64,000 nt of DNA from Bacteroidales bacterium (GTDB lineage Bacteria > Bacteroidota > Bacteroidia > Bacteroidales > UBA932): the NCBI GenBank assembly GCA_017935505.1, contig JAGBHM010000033.1, positions 1 through 64,000 on the forward strand. The letters run 5' to 3'. Position 1 is the stretch's first letter, and each line of letters begins with the position of its first letter. The notes under the pieces are model-generated. The model saw only the letters and a list, made by a program, of their open reading frames with translations, did no database searches and had not been told where the DNA came from. The position numbers were made by a program, and so were the translations under genes. Shown in pieces: positions 46,231 to 55,607 of the stretch.

Positions 46231-46761
46231 TCAGTTAATGCAGCTGTGCAGAATTAGGAATAACGCTACAATCATAAATGTAAGGCGGAGTGTCTCTTTT
46301 GCCCGTTTCAGATATGTTTTAACTGTATTTTCCGACAAATCAAGCTCCTGGGCAATCTCCTTTATCTTCATTTTGTCGATATAAGCCATTATGAAAATAT
46401 CCTTGCAACGGCCACCTAACTGTTGTAGTTTCTGGTATGCCTCTTCAACTTTATGGAAATATTCGATTGCATCCTCAGCGGTATGCTGGTGAATGTGGGA
46501 TATCTCCTCCAATTTTACGTTGCCGGAAGATTTTTTGGAGGCTTTCAACCAGTTAATTGATGAGTTTCTGACCGAGGTGAAAAGCCATGAAGTTATGTTT
46601 GAGACTGAGCTGCAGTTCTCCCATAACTTGATGAAGCACTCTTGCACGATATCCTTGGCTTGTTGATATGGAATGCCCATCCCGGAAGAGTATATGACCA
46701 GGCAGTTGAAATATCTGTCATATATTTTTCTAAAATCCAACAGGGAATTTATACGGGGCAT
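46231..46761 (-). CDS. ECF RNA polymerase sigma factor, Bacteroides-type
   Basis: This 176-residue sigma-70 family ECF factor has region 2 with AKDIVQECFIKLWEN and region 4 with IKEIAQELDLSENTVKTYL. The last 17 residues (LTFMIVALFLILHSCIN) are hydrophobic enough for membrane contact. I start it at 46761 because an exact -7 box (TACATTTG, 46790-46783) lies between this ATG and the more distant one at 46842. FecR-type anti-sigma control is expected; the only fecR in the window is at 58287. It is divergent from the STN-type SusC at 46937. Confidence 0.9.
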   Translation of the reverse strand: MPRINSLLDFRKIYDRYFNCLVIYSSGMGIPYQQAKDIVQECFIKLWENCSSVSNITSWLFTSVRNSSINWLKASKKSSGNVKLEEISHIHQHTAEDAIEYFHKVEEAYQKLQQLGGRCKDIFIMAYIDKMKIKEIAQELDLSENTVKTYLKRAKETLRLTFMIVALFLILHSCIN

Positions 46762-46782
46762 ACTATTCTTTTTAATCGGGCA

Positions 46783-46790
46783 CAAATGTA
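46783..46790 (-). promoter_or_regulatory. -7 box of the ECF sigma gene
   Basis: TACATTTG on the minus strand matches TAnnTTTG, with about 16 nt of leader to the ATG at 46761. It implies that the sigma gene itself is read by the housekeeping polymerase. A -33 TTG is not clear. Confidence 0.55.
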
Positions 46791-46831
46791 AGAGTATTTT
46801 TAAATTTTTCTTGAATTTTTTTTCGAAATTG

Positions 46832-46864
46832 CTGTCACCCATTATTGAATTTTATTGTCATATA
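46832..46864 (+). promoter_or_regulatory. Candidate ECF sigma promoter upstream of SusC-D
   Basis: ctgtcacccat, 5 variable bases and then aattttattgtcatata recur with the same spacing at 58228-58260 before fecR. The GTCACCC and GTCATATA blocks, separated by 16 nt, sit like -35 and -10 elements of an ECF promoter. The orientation is toward SusC-D, about 72 nt from its ATG. Confidence 0.7.
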
Positions 46865-46936
46865 CACGGATAAGCCGAATAGTTGAAAATTTATATGTAA
46901 ATTACCTTAAAACTATATTCACTAATATTTTAACTT

Positions 46937-49900
46937 ATGAAAAAATCAAAAGGAAGGACCAGGCTTATGTGGAGAGTGTCTCTATTGGTTTTGCTTGCCA
47001 ATATATGCATCGCCTCATACTCTGGCAACCGGTTATATGCCGGTGGTGTATCGGGCTCTTTGGAGCAGATGATTTTAGACAAGAAGGTCTCTTTGAATTT
47101 TAAGAACAAGCCTATAAAGGATGTGCTTGAAGAGATCAAAAAGCAGACTGGAGTGGGATTTGCCATTTCAGCTGAAATTGAAAATGCTATAGGCAGAGTG
47201 TCGGTAAATGCAAATGATCTCTCTCTATCAGAGGCATTGGAGCAGGTATTTGCCGGAACAAACTATGAGGGCAAGAGTGTAAATGACCAGATAGTTGTTG
47301 TTAAAAAAAGTGCCCAGAAGGGTAAAGTAACAATCTCTGGATCTGTTTTGGACAATTATAAGATTCCTGTACCGGGTGCCATTGTATTTATCAAAGGTAC
47401 AAAAATAGGAGTAGAGGCAGATTTGGATGGAAAATTCAAACTTGAAATGGATAAGGCAGGAGCTATTGAGGTTGTTGCTATGGGGTACAAGACATACACC
47501 CGTGATATCCTTAGAAGTGAAAATGATATGAAAATTGTTTTGGAGGTAGATAATGTCCTTGAAGAGGTGGTTGTTACCGGTATTTTCAAAAAGAGCAGGG
47601 AGTCATTTACAGGAGCTGTGAGCGTTGTAAATGAGGAGGCTCTCAAAATGGTGGGTAACAAGAACTTGCTTCAGTCTGTAGGAAATATTGACCCTTCATT
47701 CAATATGTTGGCAAACAATGAATTCGGTTCAGACCCCAACCATCTTCCTGATATCTCAATCCGTGGTTCTGCAAACTTGCCTACATTGGAGAATCTTCAG
47801 GATGGTACCAATACAGATCTGAATACCCCCCTGATCATCATGGACGGATTTGAAATTGATCTGCAGAGGATGATGGACTTGAACAGCGACGAGGTTGAAT
47901 CAATCACAATTCTGAAAGATGGTACAGCAACTGCAATTTACGGTTCAAGAGGAGCAAACGGTGTTGTTGTAATAACATCAAAAGAGCCGGAGGCCGGCAA
48001 ATTGAAAATAACTTACAATGGTAGCCTCAATGTTGAGACTCCGGATTTGAGTGATTATAACTTGCTCAATGCCCGCGACAAATTGGCTCTTGAGAAACAG
48101 ATGGGATATTATGAGAGCACAAACCTCAACAGAGATATTCTTTTGAAAAACAAATATGCACAGAGATTGGCAGATGTTGAGCGTGGCGTAAATACAGACT
48201 GGCTTTCAAAACCTCTACGTGTTGGTGTAGGACAGCGTCATGGTGTACGTCTTGAGGGTGGTGACAAAACTTTCCGTTATTCAGCATCTGTACAATATAA
48301 TAATGTAAAGGGTGTTATGAAGAAATCAGACCGTAGCAGTCTCAATGCAGGTGTGAATTTGTCGTATTACCATAAAAATATACTCTTCCGCAACGATTTG
48401 CAGATAAGTTATACAGATTCCAAAAACTCGCCTTACGGTTCATTCTCTGACTATACATCACTTAATCCATACTGGAAGCCATACGATGACAATGGCAAGA
48501 TGATAAAACTGTTTGATGATGATATTGAGTTCTATGATGGTTTCAGCAAACTTCCTAAGAACCCGTTGTACAATGCAACACTGAATATGAAGTCTGGTAA
48601 CAAGTATACACAGATTACCAACAACTTCTCAATTGAGTGGAAACCGTTTGAAGGATTCATCGCACGCGGTAGATTTACAATCAACAGTAAAAATACAGAG
48701 TATGACAATTACAAACCGGCTACCCATACAGATTTCGAAGCAGATGAGTATAAGACCTCTGATGGTATATTCAGGAAGGGAAGCTATGATTATAGAACAG
48801 GCAAATCGTTTGATTATGAGGCAGCCGTAACATTGAGTTATTCTAAGATATTTGGAGACCGCCACTGGTTTTATGCCGGTTTGAATGCCGATATCGAGTC
48901 AAGATCATCAAGAGAATATGGTTTCTCTGTTGAGGGTTTTCTTGAGGAGTCTTTGGATTTCTTGGGTTCTGCACTCCAATATGAGTTGGGTGGTGTCCCT
49001 AATGGCTATGAGTCAACAACACGCCGCGTAGGTCTTGTTGGTAACTTGAACTACTCTTATGACAACCGTTATTATGTGGACTTTGCATATAGAGTGGATG
49101 GTTCATCACAATTTGGTACCGACAAGAGATTTGCCCCATTCTATTCTGTGGGTGCCGGTTGGAATATTGAGCGTGAGAAGTTTATGGAGAATGTTGATTT
49201 TATTGACAGATTAAAGATCAGAGCATCATTCGGTCAGACCGGTTCGCAGAAATTCAATGCTTACCAGGCAAAGGCTACATATAACTTTTATTTGAATGAC
49301 AGATACTTCCAATGGATCGGAGCATATCAGAAAGCTCTTGAGAATCCTGATCTTGAGTGGCAGAAAACAGATAAATTCAATGCCGGAATTGAGATTGAGC
49401 TCTTTGAGAACCGTTTCAATGTAATGTTTGACGTTTATAAAGAGAAAACTTCTAACTTGCTCTCTTCTATGGAGCTTCCATTGTCAAACGGTTTTACATC
49501 ATATGTTGCCAATGTGGGTAAGAAAGAGGACAAGGGTTTTGAGTTGAAGGCAACAGCTGTATTGGTAAGAAATCTCGACAAGAGAATAGTATGGTCGGTA
49601 ACAGGAACAATGGCCCACAATCAGGACAGAATTATAAAATTATCTCCTGCTTTGATAGCAATGTATGACAAACTTATTGCAGAAGGTGGAACATTGCCTA
49701 ACAATATATTGAGAGAGGGTGAGTCACAGAATACAATCTATGCTGTACACTCTTTGGGTATCGATCCAAGTACAGGTAGGGAGCTCTTCCTCAAGAAGAA
49801 TGGTGAGGTTTCATATACATGGAATGCAAATGACAGAGTTGCCTGTGGTTTGAGCCTCCCTAAATATCGCGGAAACTTGAGCACAATGTTCCGTTGGCAG

Positions 49901-50314
49901 GATTTGTCGGTGAATGTATCGTTTGCTTACCGTTTGGGTGGACAGTTGTATAACTCTACACTGGTGAGCAAAGTGGAAGGTGCTGACATGAGATTCAATG
50001 TTGATGAGAGAGTTTATAACGACCGTTGGCAGAATCCTGGAGACAGAACTGCATTCAAATCGTTGTACGATGAGTCTACAACCTATCCTACATCACGTTT
50101 TGTACAGGATGAGAGTACTATATCGTTGCAGAACATATATTTGAGCTATACATTCCAGAATAACAGATGGTTGAAGAATACATTGGGTATACAGAATTTG
50201 ACCTTGGGCGCGAATGTGAGTGACTTGTTCTATATATCAACAGTAAAACAGGAGAGAGGTTTGTCATATCCATATTCAAGACGCTTCTCATTCTCGTTGG
50301 GAATACAGTTTTAA
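46937..50314 (+). CDS. STN-containing SusC/RagA transporter (pair D)
   Basis: This outer-membrane TonB-dependent transducer is 1125 residues. After the signal peptide comes an STN (secretin/TonB N-terminus) domain (about 35-115, VSLNFKNKPIKDVLEEIKKQ), then a carboxypeptidase-regulatory-like domain, a plug with LKDGTATAIYGSRGANGV, and a barrel ending LGIQF. STN domains pass ligand occupancy to a FecR anti-sigma protein in the periplasm. Its N-terminal part is nearly identical at DNA level to that of SusC-E (59380). It heads the operon SusC-SusD-DUF4843-PKD-TlpA-S9, with gaps of 9-30 nt. Confidence 0.94.
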   Translation: MKKSKGRTRLMWRVSLLVLLANICIASYSGNRLYAGGVSGSLEQMILDKKVSLNFKNKPIKDVLEEIKKQTGVGFAISAEIENAIGRVSVNANDLSLSEALEQVFAGTNYEGKSVNDQIVVVKKSAQKGKVTISGSVLDNYKIPVPGAIVFIKGTKIGVEADLDGKFKLEMDKAGAIEVVAMGYKTYTRDILRSENDMKIVLEVDNVLEEVVVTGIFKKSRESFTGAVSVVNEEALKMVGNKNLLQSVGNIDPSFNMLANNEFGSDPNHLPDISIRGSANLPTLENLQDGTNTDLNTPLIIMDGFEIDLQRMMDLNSDEVESITILKDGTATAIYGSRGANGVVVITSKEPEAGKLKITYNGSLNVETPDLSDYNLLNARDKLALEKQMGYYESTNLNRDILLKNKYAQRLADVERGVNTDWLSKPLRVGVGQRHGVRLEGGDKTFRYSASVQYNNVKGVMKKSDRSSLNAGVNLSYYHKNILFRNDLQISYTDSKNSPYGSFSDYTSLNPYWKPYDDNGKMIKLFDDDIEFYDGFSKLPKNPLYNATLNMKSGNKYTQITNNFSIEWKPFEGFIARGRFTINSKNTEYDNYKPATHTDFEADEYKTSDGIFRKGSYDYRTGKSFDYEAAVTLSYSKIFGDRHWFYAGLNADIESRSSREYGFSVEGFLEESLDFLGSALQYELGGVPNGYESTTRRVGLVGNLNYSYDNRYYVDFAYRVDGSSQFGTDKRFAPFYSVGAGWNIEREKFMENVDFIDRLKIRASFGQTGSQKFNAYQAKATYNFYLNDRYFQWIGAYQKALENPDLEWQKTDKFNAGIEIELFENRFNVMFDVYKEKTSNLLSSMELPLSNGFTSYVANVGKKEDKGFELKATAVLVRNLDKRIVWSVTGTMAHNQDRIIKLSPALIAMYDKLIAEGGTLPNNILREGESQNTIYAVHSLGIDPSTGRELFLKKNGEVSYTWNANDRVACGLSLPKYRGNLSTMFRWQDLSVNVSFAYRLGGQLYNSTLVSKVEGADMRFNVDERVYNDRWQNPGDRTAFKSLYDESTTYPTSRFVQDESTISLQNIYLSYTFQNNRWLKNTLGIQNLTLGANVSDLFYISTVKQERGLSYPYSRRFSFSLGIQF

Positions 50315-50331
50315 TTAGTAACTAAAGATTT

Positions 50332-51753
50332 ATGAAACGAATATTATATACAATTTTAGCATTTGCCACACTATTGTCGGTAACTGCTTGTAATGACTGG
50401 CTGGATGTATCTCCGGAGACTGAGAAGAAGAAAGAGGAGATGCTCAGCAAAGAGTCGGGATATAAGAATGTATTGACAGGAGCCTATATAAGATTGAAAT
50501 CTACATCACTTTATGGTGAGCAGTTGTCTTATGGTATTGTTGAGATGCTTGCACAGCACTGGAACAACACTTCATCAGGTTCATTGGCCAACTATTTGAA
50601 GAAATATGACTATAGGGCTTCTGCTGTAGAGTCTGCTTTCTCATCACTATATGGAAACCTCTATAAAGTTATTGCCGATGTGAACGGACTTTTGGAGGAG
50701 ATTGATGCAAATAAAGAGGTTTTCTCCGACAACAATTACGAGCTTATCAAAGGTGAAGCATTGGCATTGAGAGCTTTCTGTCATTTCGACGTGTTGCGTC
50801 TGTATGGCCCTATGCCTACAAATCTTCCATCGGATGCAATTCTTCCATATGTAACAAAGGTATCTATCGTGCCTAATTCAAAAGTTACATATCAGGAGTT
50901 TACAAAACAGCTGCTTGCCGATTTGAGTGAGGCTGAGTCATTGATGAAGGATAGAGATCCTATCTGCTTCAACTCAATTGCAAAGTTGAACGGAACAGCT
51001 TCGTCTGATGATACTTTTTGGAATTATCGCCAGTTGAGAATGAACTATTATGCAGTATGTGCATTGAAAGCACGTGTACACCTTTGGGTGGGTGATAAGG
51101 ATGAGGCCTTGAAATATGCCAACTTGATTATCGATGCAAAAGATGATACTGGAAAAGCAATGTACAGATTGGGTAACAGCGATGATTGTGCAAGCGGTGA
51201 TTTGACACTCTCTTGTGAACATATCTTTAACATTAATGTGCAGGATCTGGCTGCAACATCTATTGGTAAGGGTCGTGGTGATATTTATCAGAAGACTCAG
51301 AGTACATTGAGAAAAAATTATTACTCTACCGGTACTACAGATATCCGCTATACCTTGATGTGGGAGAATGTTTATGACTCATATTGGTGGACATATAACA
51401 ACTATTTCCAGAAATATATGCAATCGAACGGTATGCCTTCATTGGCTCAGAATACTATTCCGCTGATCAGATTGTATGAAATGTACCTGATAGCAATGGA
51501 GTGCTCTGATCTTACAACTGCAAATTCCCTTTATGAGACCATGTGTGTTGCAAGGGATATTCCTAGCGTGGAGATTGCTGATGCTGCCCAATTGCAGAAT
51601 CTGCTTGTGTTGGAGTACAACAGGGAGTTCTATGGTGAGGGCCAGGCATTCTATACATACAAGCGTTTGGGAATCGAGAAAATTATTGATTCAAATGAGC
51701 CGGGCTCTGCAGCCACTTATGTTGTTCCACTGCCTAAGGCAGAGAATATTTAG
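50332..51753 (+). CDS. SusD/RagB family lipoprotein (pair D)
   Basis: This surface lipoprotein is 473 residues, with lipobox VTAC at C20 followed by Asn-Asp. The N-terminal NDWLDVSPETEKKKEEML and the C-terminal LLVLEYNREFYGEGQAFYTYKRLG segments are typical of the shorter SusD subfamily found in PKD/DUF4843 loci. It differs in type from SusD A-C and is related to the partial SusD at the window end. It is 17 nt after SusC-D. Confidence 0.92.
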   Translation: MKRILYTILAFATLLSVTACNDWLDVSPETEKKKEEMLSKESGYKNVLTGAYIRLKSTSLYGEQLSYGIVEMLAQHWNNTSSGSLANYLKKYDYRASAVESAFSSLYGNLYKVIADVNGLLEEIDANKEVFSDNNYELIKGEALALRAFCHFDVLRLYGPMPTNLPSDAILPYVTKVSIVPNSKVTYQEFTKQLLADLSEAESLMKDRDPICFNSIAKLNGTASSDDTFWNYRQLRMNYYAVCALKARVHLWVGDKDEALKYANLIIDAKDDTGKAMYRLGNSDDCASGDLTLSCEHIFNINVQDLAATSIGKGRGDIYQKTQSTLRKNYYSTGTTDIRYTLMWENVYDSYWWTYNNYFQKYMQSNGMPSLAQNTIPLIRLYEMYLIAMECSDLTTANSLYETMCVARDIPSVEIADAAQLQNLLVLEYNREFYGEGQAFYTYKRLGIEKIIDSNEPGSAATYVVPLPKAENI

Positions 51754-51782
51754 GCGTTAAACAGAATTATACAGAAATATAT

Positions 51783-52637
51783 ATGAAAAAGATATTTTAC
51801 ATTTTAATAGCAATATTAAGCTGCAATTTCTTGACAAGTTGTCAAGAGGAGGAGGCACTTCTCTTCTCAGACAGTGCCCGTGTGCAGTTTACATCAACAG
51901 ATGATTATCCATACTCTTTTGTATGGAGCGACAAAAGTGTAACAGAGGCTGTTGTAAAATTGCCGATAAGGGTGATTGGCGGTCCTGATGATACACCGCG
52001 CAAATTGAGGGTAAGCCAGATTACAGAGTATGATGTAACATATGAATATGATAATAAAGGATATCTTGTAGATTCAACTGTTACCCCTAAAACCAACCCT
52101 GCAGAGTCGGGTGTGCACTATGTGCCGTTTAACGATGCACAAGCTCAGGAGCTGTTGGTTGTTGCACCTGGCAATGTTACCGATTCAGTTTCTATCATTG
52201 TAAAGAGAGACGCCTCTTTGGCATCCAAGAAAGTGCGTTTGAGAGTGCAGTTGGAGGTCTCTGAAGACTTCTTGCAGGGTGAGTCAAAATATTTGGCAAG
52301 GACAATCATATTGTCGGATATGCTTGAACAGCCTAGCAGCTGGTATAACTATTCCAATGCATACTACTATTTGGGTAAATACAGTGTTGCCAAGCATGAG
52401 TTGATGATAAAGGTGTTGAAGGAGTTGCAGAGCAGCGATTCGAGAGTTGATGATGAGTGGATCAGCAAAGGAAATGCAGATGCTACAGTATTTGTTTATT
52501 GGAGGGCAAAATTTGTTGAGGCGTTGGAGGAGTTCAACAATGATCCTGCAAATATAGCATCAGGTGCTGCACCATTGCGTGAAGATCCGTCGGATCCAAC
52601 CAGTGCAGTTGTTACATTCCCAACCAGAGTGGTGTAA
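51783..52637 (+). CDS. DUF4843 domain lipoprotein
   Basis: This lipoprotein is 284 residues, with lipobox LTSC at C20 followed by Gln-Glu-Glu-Glu, a strong surface-export pattern. The rest resembles DUF4843 proteins, which in Bacteroidota typically sit after a SusC-SusD pair and before a PKD-like lipoprotein. That is exactly its place here. It is probably an accessory surface binding component of the uptake complex. The function is not established and no catalytic motif is visible. Confidence 0.8.
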   Translation: MKKIFYILIAILSCNFLTSCQEEEALLFSDSARVQFTSTDDYPYSFVWSDKSVTEAVVKLPIRVIGGPDDTPRKLRVSQITEYDVTYEYDNKGYLVDSTVTPKTNPAESGVHYVPFNDAQAQELLVVAPGNVTDSVSIIVKRDASLASKKVRLRVQLEVSEDFLQGESKYLARTIILSDMLEQPSSWYNYSNAYYYLGKYSVAKHELMIKVLKELQSSDSRVDDEWISKGNADATVFVYWRAKFVEALEEFNNDPANIASGAAPLREDPSDPTSAVVTFPTRVV

Positions 52638-52665
52638 TAGTGTTTAATTTTAAAACAGAGTAATT

Positions 52666-54204
52666 ATGAATTATTTACATAAATATTTATACATCGCATT
52701 GCTCCTCTTGGCTGGAGTGTTCACATCATGTGTTGATGATAGCGATGATGTTTTTGGCGAAAGACTGGAGATTGCTGTCGGCAATATTGAGAAAGATATC
52801 AGAATTAATATCGGAGAGACTTTGACAATTAATCCTTCCATTTCACCTGAAGACAGGGAGTACGATTGTTTCTGGGGACTTGCAAACAAGAATAACACAT
52901 ATTCTGTGATTGATACAATTTCCCGTGAGCGTAATCTCAATTACAAAGTGGATGTAAGTACCGGTACATATACATTGCGTTTCTGTGCAAAGGACAGAGA
53001 GACCGGAATCTTCTCATACACTGAGTACAACCTCTCAGTTGAGACAGAGATGTCTACCGGCTGGTGGGTTCTTAAAAATGGCGCAAACGGTACAGATGTG
53101 GACCTGTTTACCCCTGAAAAGAGAATTGCAGATATCGTTTACAACAATATCGGTAGAGGTCTTAAGGGTGAGGCAGTTGATTTGGCATATGCTCCAAACT
53201 ACTTTATATTTGATCCTGCTACCGACAGTGATATCAACTATAAGACCGTGTTCCTCACAAGTGAAGAGGATCTGGCAGTTGTAGACTACTTTACCGGAAA
53301 AGTGCTCAGACAATATGAGGATATGTTCCTTGATATGCCTGCACAGCGTAAAATCCAGGGTATTTTCAAGGGATCAAATGATGTACATCTTATTGCAGAC
53401 GGATCGGTGTATACATTGCCTACAGTATCATATAAACCTTACTACAGGCAATTCATAATCAAACATACCGGCAACTATTCACTCTCTCCATATAGAGTTG
53501 CTTCCGGTTGGACTTGCCCTATGTTGTTTGATGAGGCCTCTTCTTCTTTCTGTATTGTAGACCGTGGATCATCTGAATTGCTGTATGGCAAGGAGAATGC
53601 TACCCCTGCACACAGGAACCTTGATATGGATCTGATCTATATGGGTGGAAGAACAACCAGCACCAGTGGCGGTGAAGAGGGTTATGCAATTCTTAAAAAG
53701 AAAGGAGCAGAAGAGTATACTTTGGCACATATAGATGCTACAAAGGGTTCGTATGATCTCACTGCATCTGATGCAAGCAGACATTGTATTGTGTTGGAAA
53801 CCAAGAAAATAGAGAATGTAATGGGCGTTTTGACTGCTGATTTTAGAGCTCAGAGCCAGGATAATGACATTATCTATTATGCAAAAGATAACAAAGTATA
53901 TTTGTGTAATATTGGAACTGAGACAATGGAGGAGCGTGAGCAGACTGCAAGTTTTGGAGCAGGTGAGACCATTACCTATATGGAGTTCGCCAAATTCATG
54001 CAGCCATATAACGACACCAGCAAGTGGTTCAGCTATCTGTTAATAGGTACTAAAGACGGCAATAATTACAAACTCTATCTGCATCCGGTACAGGGCGGTA
54101 ACATACAGCCTGCAGTTAATGTGTATGAGGGAACCGGTGAGATAAAGAGAGCGATATATATTGCAAATCTTTCAGGTTACATCTATCCGTCGGTATACTT
54201 GTAG
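52666..54204 (+). CDS. PKD-like family lipoprotein
   Basis: This lipoprotein is 512 residues, with lipobox FTSC at C22 followed by an acidic run (Val-Asp-Asp-Ser-Asp-Asp), so surface exposure is likely. Residues about 35-130 look like tandem immunoglobulin/PKD-type beta domains (NPSISPEDREYDCFWG, YTLRFCAKDRETG). The rest has repeated short beta motifs that could form a propeller. It matches the PKD-like lipoprotein family that accompanies DUF4843 in SusCD loci. A substrate-binding or scaffold role is inferred; it has no obvious enzyme motif. Confidence 0.78.
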   Translation: MNYLHKYLYIALLLLAGVFTSCVDDSDDVFGERLEIAVGNIEKDIRINIGETLTINPSISPEDREYDCFWGLANKNNTYSVIDTISRERNLNYKVDVSTGTYTLRFCAKDRETGIFSYTEYNLSVETEMSTGWWVLKNGANGTDVDLFTPEKRIADIVYNNIGRGLKGEAVDLAYAPNYFIFDPATDSDINYKTVFLTSEEDLAVVDYFTGKVLRQYEDMFLDMPAQRKIQGIFKGSNDVHLIADGSVYTLPTVSYKPYYRQFIIKHTGNYSLSPYRVASGWTCPMLFDEASSSFCIVDRGSSELLYGKENATPAHRNLDMDLIYMGGRTTSTSGGEEGYAILKKKGAEEYTLAHIDATKGSYDLTASDASRHCIVLETKKIENVMGVLTADFRAQSQDNDIIYYAKDNKVYLCNIGTETMEEREQTASFGAGETITYMEFAKFMQPYNDTSKWFSYLLIGTKDGNNYKLYLHPVQGGNIQPAVNVYEGTGEIKRAIYIANLSGYIYPSVYL

Positions 54205-54224
54205 AATAAAATCTTTACAGAAAT

Positions 54225-55598
54225 ATGAGAAAGTTTATACAACTGATGATGATAAGTTGTGCATGTCTGATTGTAGCCTCTTGCAGTAGAGAGGCTACAA
54301 TAGCAGGCACAGCCGAAAAAATAAGGGAATTGGCTCTTTATACCTATTCAAAGGGTGAGATTACTCTGCTGGATACGGTAAAAGTGAGTTCGGAAGATGG
54401 CAGTTACCAATTAGTGGTTGAGTTGCCATACGAGGGGCTTTACCTTATAGGACGTAACGAAAATGCGCTCTATCCCATCTACTTGAAAAATGGAGAGAGT
54501 CTTGAGGCCTGTTTTCAAGATAACAGCATGAGAATTGTTGGAAACTCGCTGAGCAAAGAGAATGAAATTTTGGAGAAATGGGAGAATGGTGTCAAAGAGG
54601 TGCGTCTCAATGGCTTTTTGAACAGACACCTGCCAGGTGTGTCGAGTGCTGGTTATGAGATATTCTTTGCACAATTGGAAAGTGCAAAAAAGCATCAGAC
54701 CGCATTGCTGGAAGAGTTGGATGCAAATGATGGAAAATTCTACACCTTTATGAAGAATAAAGTTCGGGCAGAACTTGATTTCTATGCGATGAATTTTTTG
54801 CGTACAGAGGGCATGAATATTCCTGATACTGTCAAATTGCCTGAATACTATAATAATATGGGGCCCGACAGCATATTTGTGAGCAGAGATATTCTTGATT
54901 TGCCATATTCTGGAAATATGCTTGAGGCTTATGTATGGTACATGAACAGGGAGAATGATTTTTATCAGCAGAAGGATTTCAAATCTCTTGTAGAATCATT
55001 TGACGATAAAGACCTGCAGCAGAGTTTCCTTTTGTTAGAAGCTTCTGGTATGAGATATTATGATGAGTATCAAAAACTTATAGATGGGGTGGGCGAAGAT
55101 TTCTTTACTTCTCACTATCGTGAAAAAATGAGAGAAATAGAGGAGGAACTTGCCTGGTCCAAACCTGGAATAGAGGCTCCTGATTTCAAGGCTATGGCTC
55201 CGGACAGCAGCTGGATGCACTTGAGTGATTATAGAGGAAAAGTTGTAGTTGCTGATGTATGGGCAACATGGTGTGAGCCTTGCAGGCGTATGATGCCGAT
55301 GTTCCATCAGTTGCAGAAGGAGTTTGATGGCCAGAATGTAGCTTTTCTCAGCATCTGTGTAGGAGTTTGGGTAGAGATGGACAAGTGGATTGAAATGAGC
55401 AGGGAATTCCATATCGAAAAGGATAACTTTTTTGTAAATGGATGGAAGAGTGATTTTGTAAAGGCCTATAGAGTAACCGGAGTGCCCCGTTATATGATAT
55501 TTGATGAGCAGGGCCGTATTGTGAGTGTGGTAGCACCTAATCCAACTACTCCACGCTTGAAAGAGATGATAAAAAGTGTTCTTGAACAAAAAGATTAA
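54225..55598 (+). CDS. TlpA-like thioredoxin-fold lipoprotein with DUF4369-like N-terminus
   Basis: This 457-residue lipoprotein (C20 in VASC) has an N-terminal DUF4369-like beta domain, a helical middle, and a C-terminal TlpA/ResA thioredoxin domain with W-C350-E-P-C353. Unlike the three lipoproteins upstream, the residues after its cysteine (Ser-Arg-Glu) are not acidic-rich, so it probably faces the periplasm rather than the surface. Such proteins reduce or exchange disulfides. In this operon it could open disulfide-linked peptides before the peptidase acts. It lies 20 nt after the PKD-like gene and 9 nt before the S9 gene. Confidence 0.85.
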   Translation: MRKFIQLMMISCACLIVASCSREATIAGTAEKIRELALYTYSKGEITLLDTVKVSSEDGSYQLVVELPYEGLYLIGRNENALYPIYLKNGESLEACFQDNSMRIVGNSLSKENEILEKWENGVKEVRLNGFLNRHLPGVSSAGYEIFFAQLESAKKHQTALLEELDANDGKFYTFMKNKVRAELDFYAMNFLRTEGMNIPDTVKLPEYYNNMGPDSIFVSRDILDLPYSGNMLEAYVWYMNRENDFYQQKDFKSLVESFDDKDLQQSFLLLEASGMRYYDEYQKLIDGVGEDFFTSHYREKMREIEEELAWSKPGIEAPDFKAMAPDSSWMHLSDYRGKVVVADVWATWCEPCRRMMPMFHQLQKEFDGQNVAFLSICVGVWVEMDKWIEMSREFHIEKDNFFVNGWKSDFVKAYRVTGVPRYMIFDEQGRIVSVVAPNPTTPRLKEMIKSVLEQKD

Positions 55599-55607
55599 AT
55601 TAATAGT

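Noticed and set aside
46762..46842. Longer start of the ECF sigma factor at 46842
   Set aside because: A -7 box lies between this ATG and the one at 46761. The extra 27 residues are low-complexity and lysine-rich and do not belong to sigma region 2. The ATG also overlaps the candidate ECF promoter.
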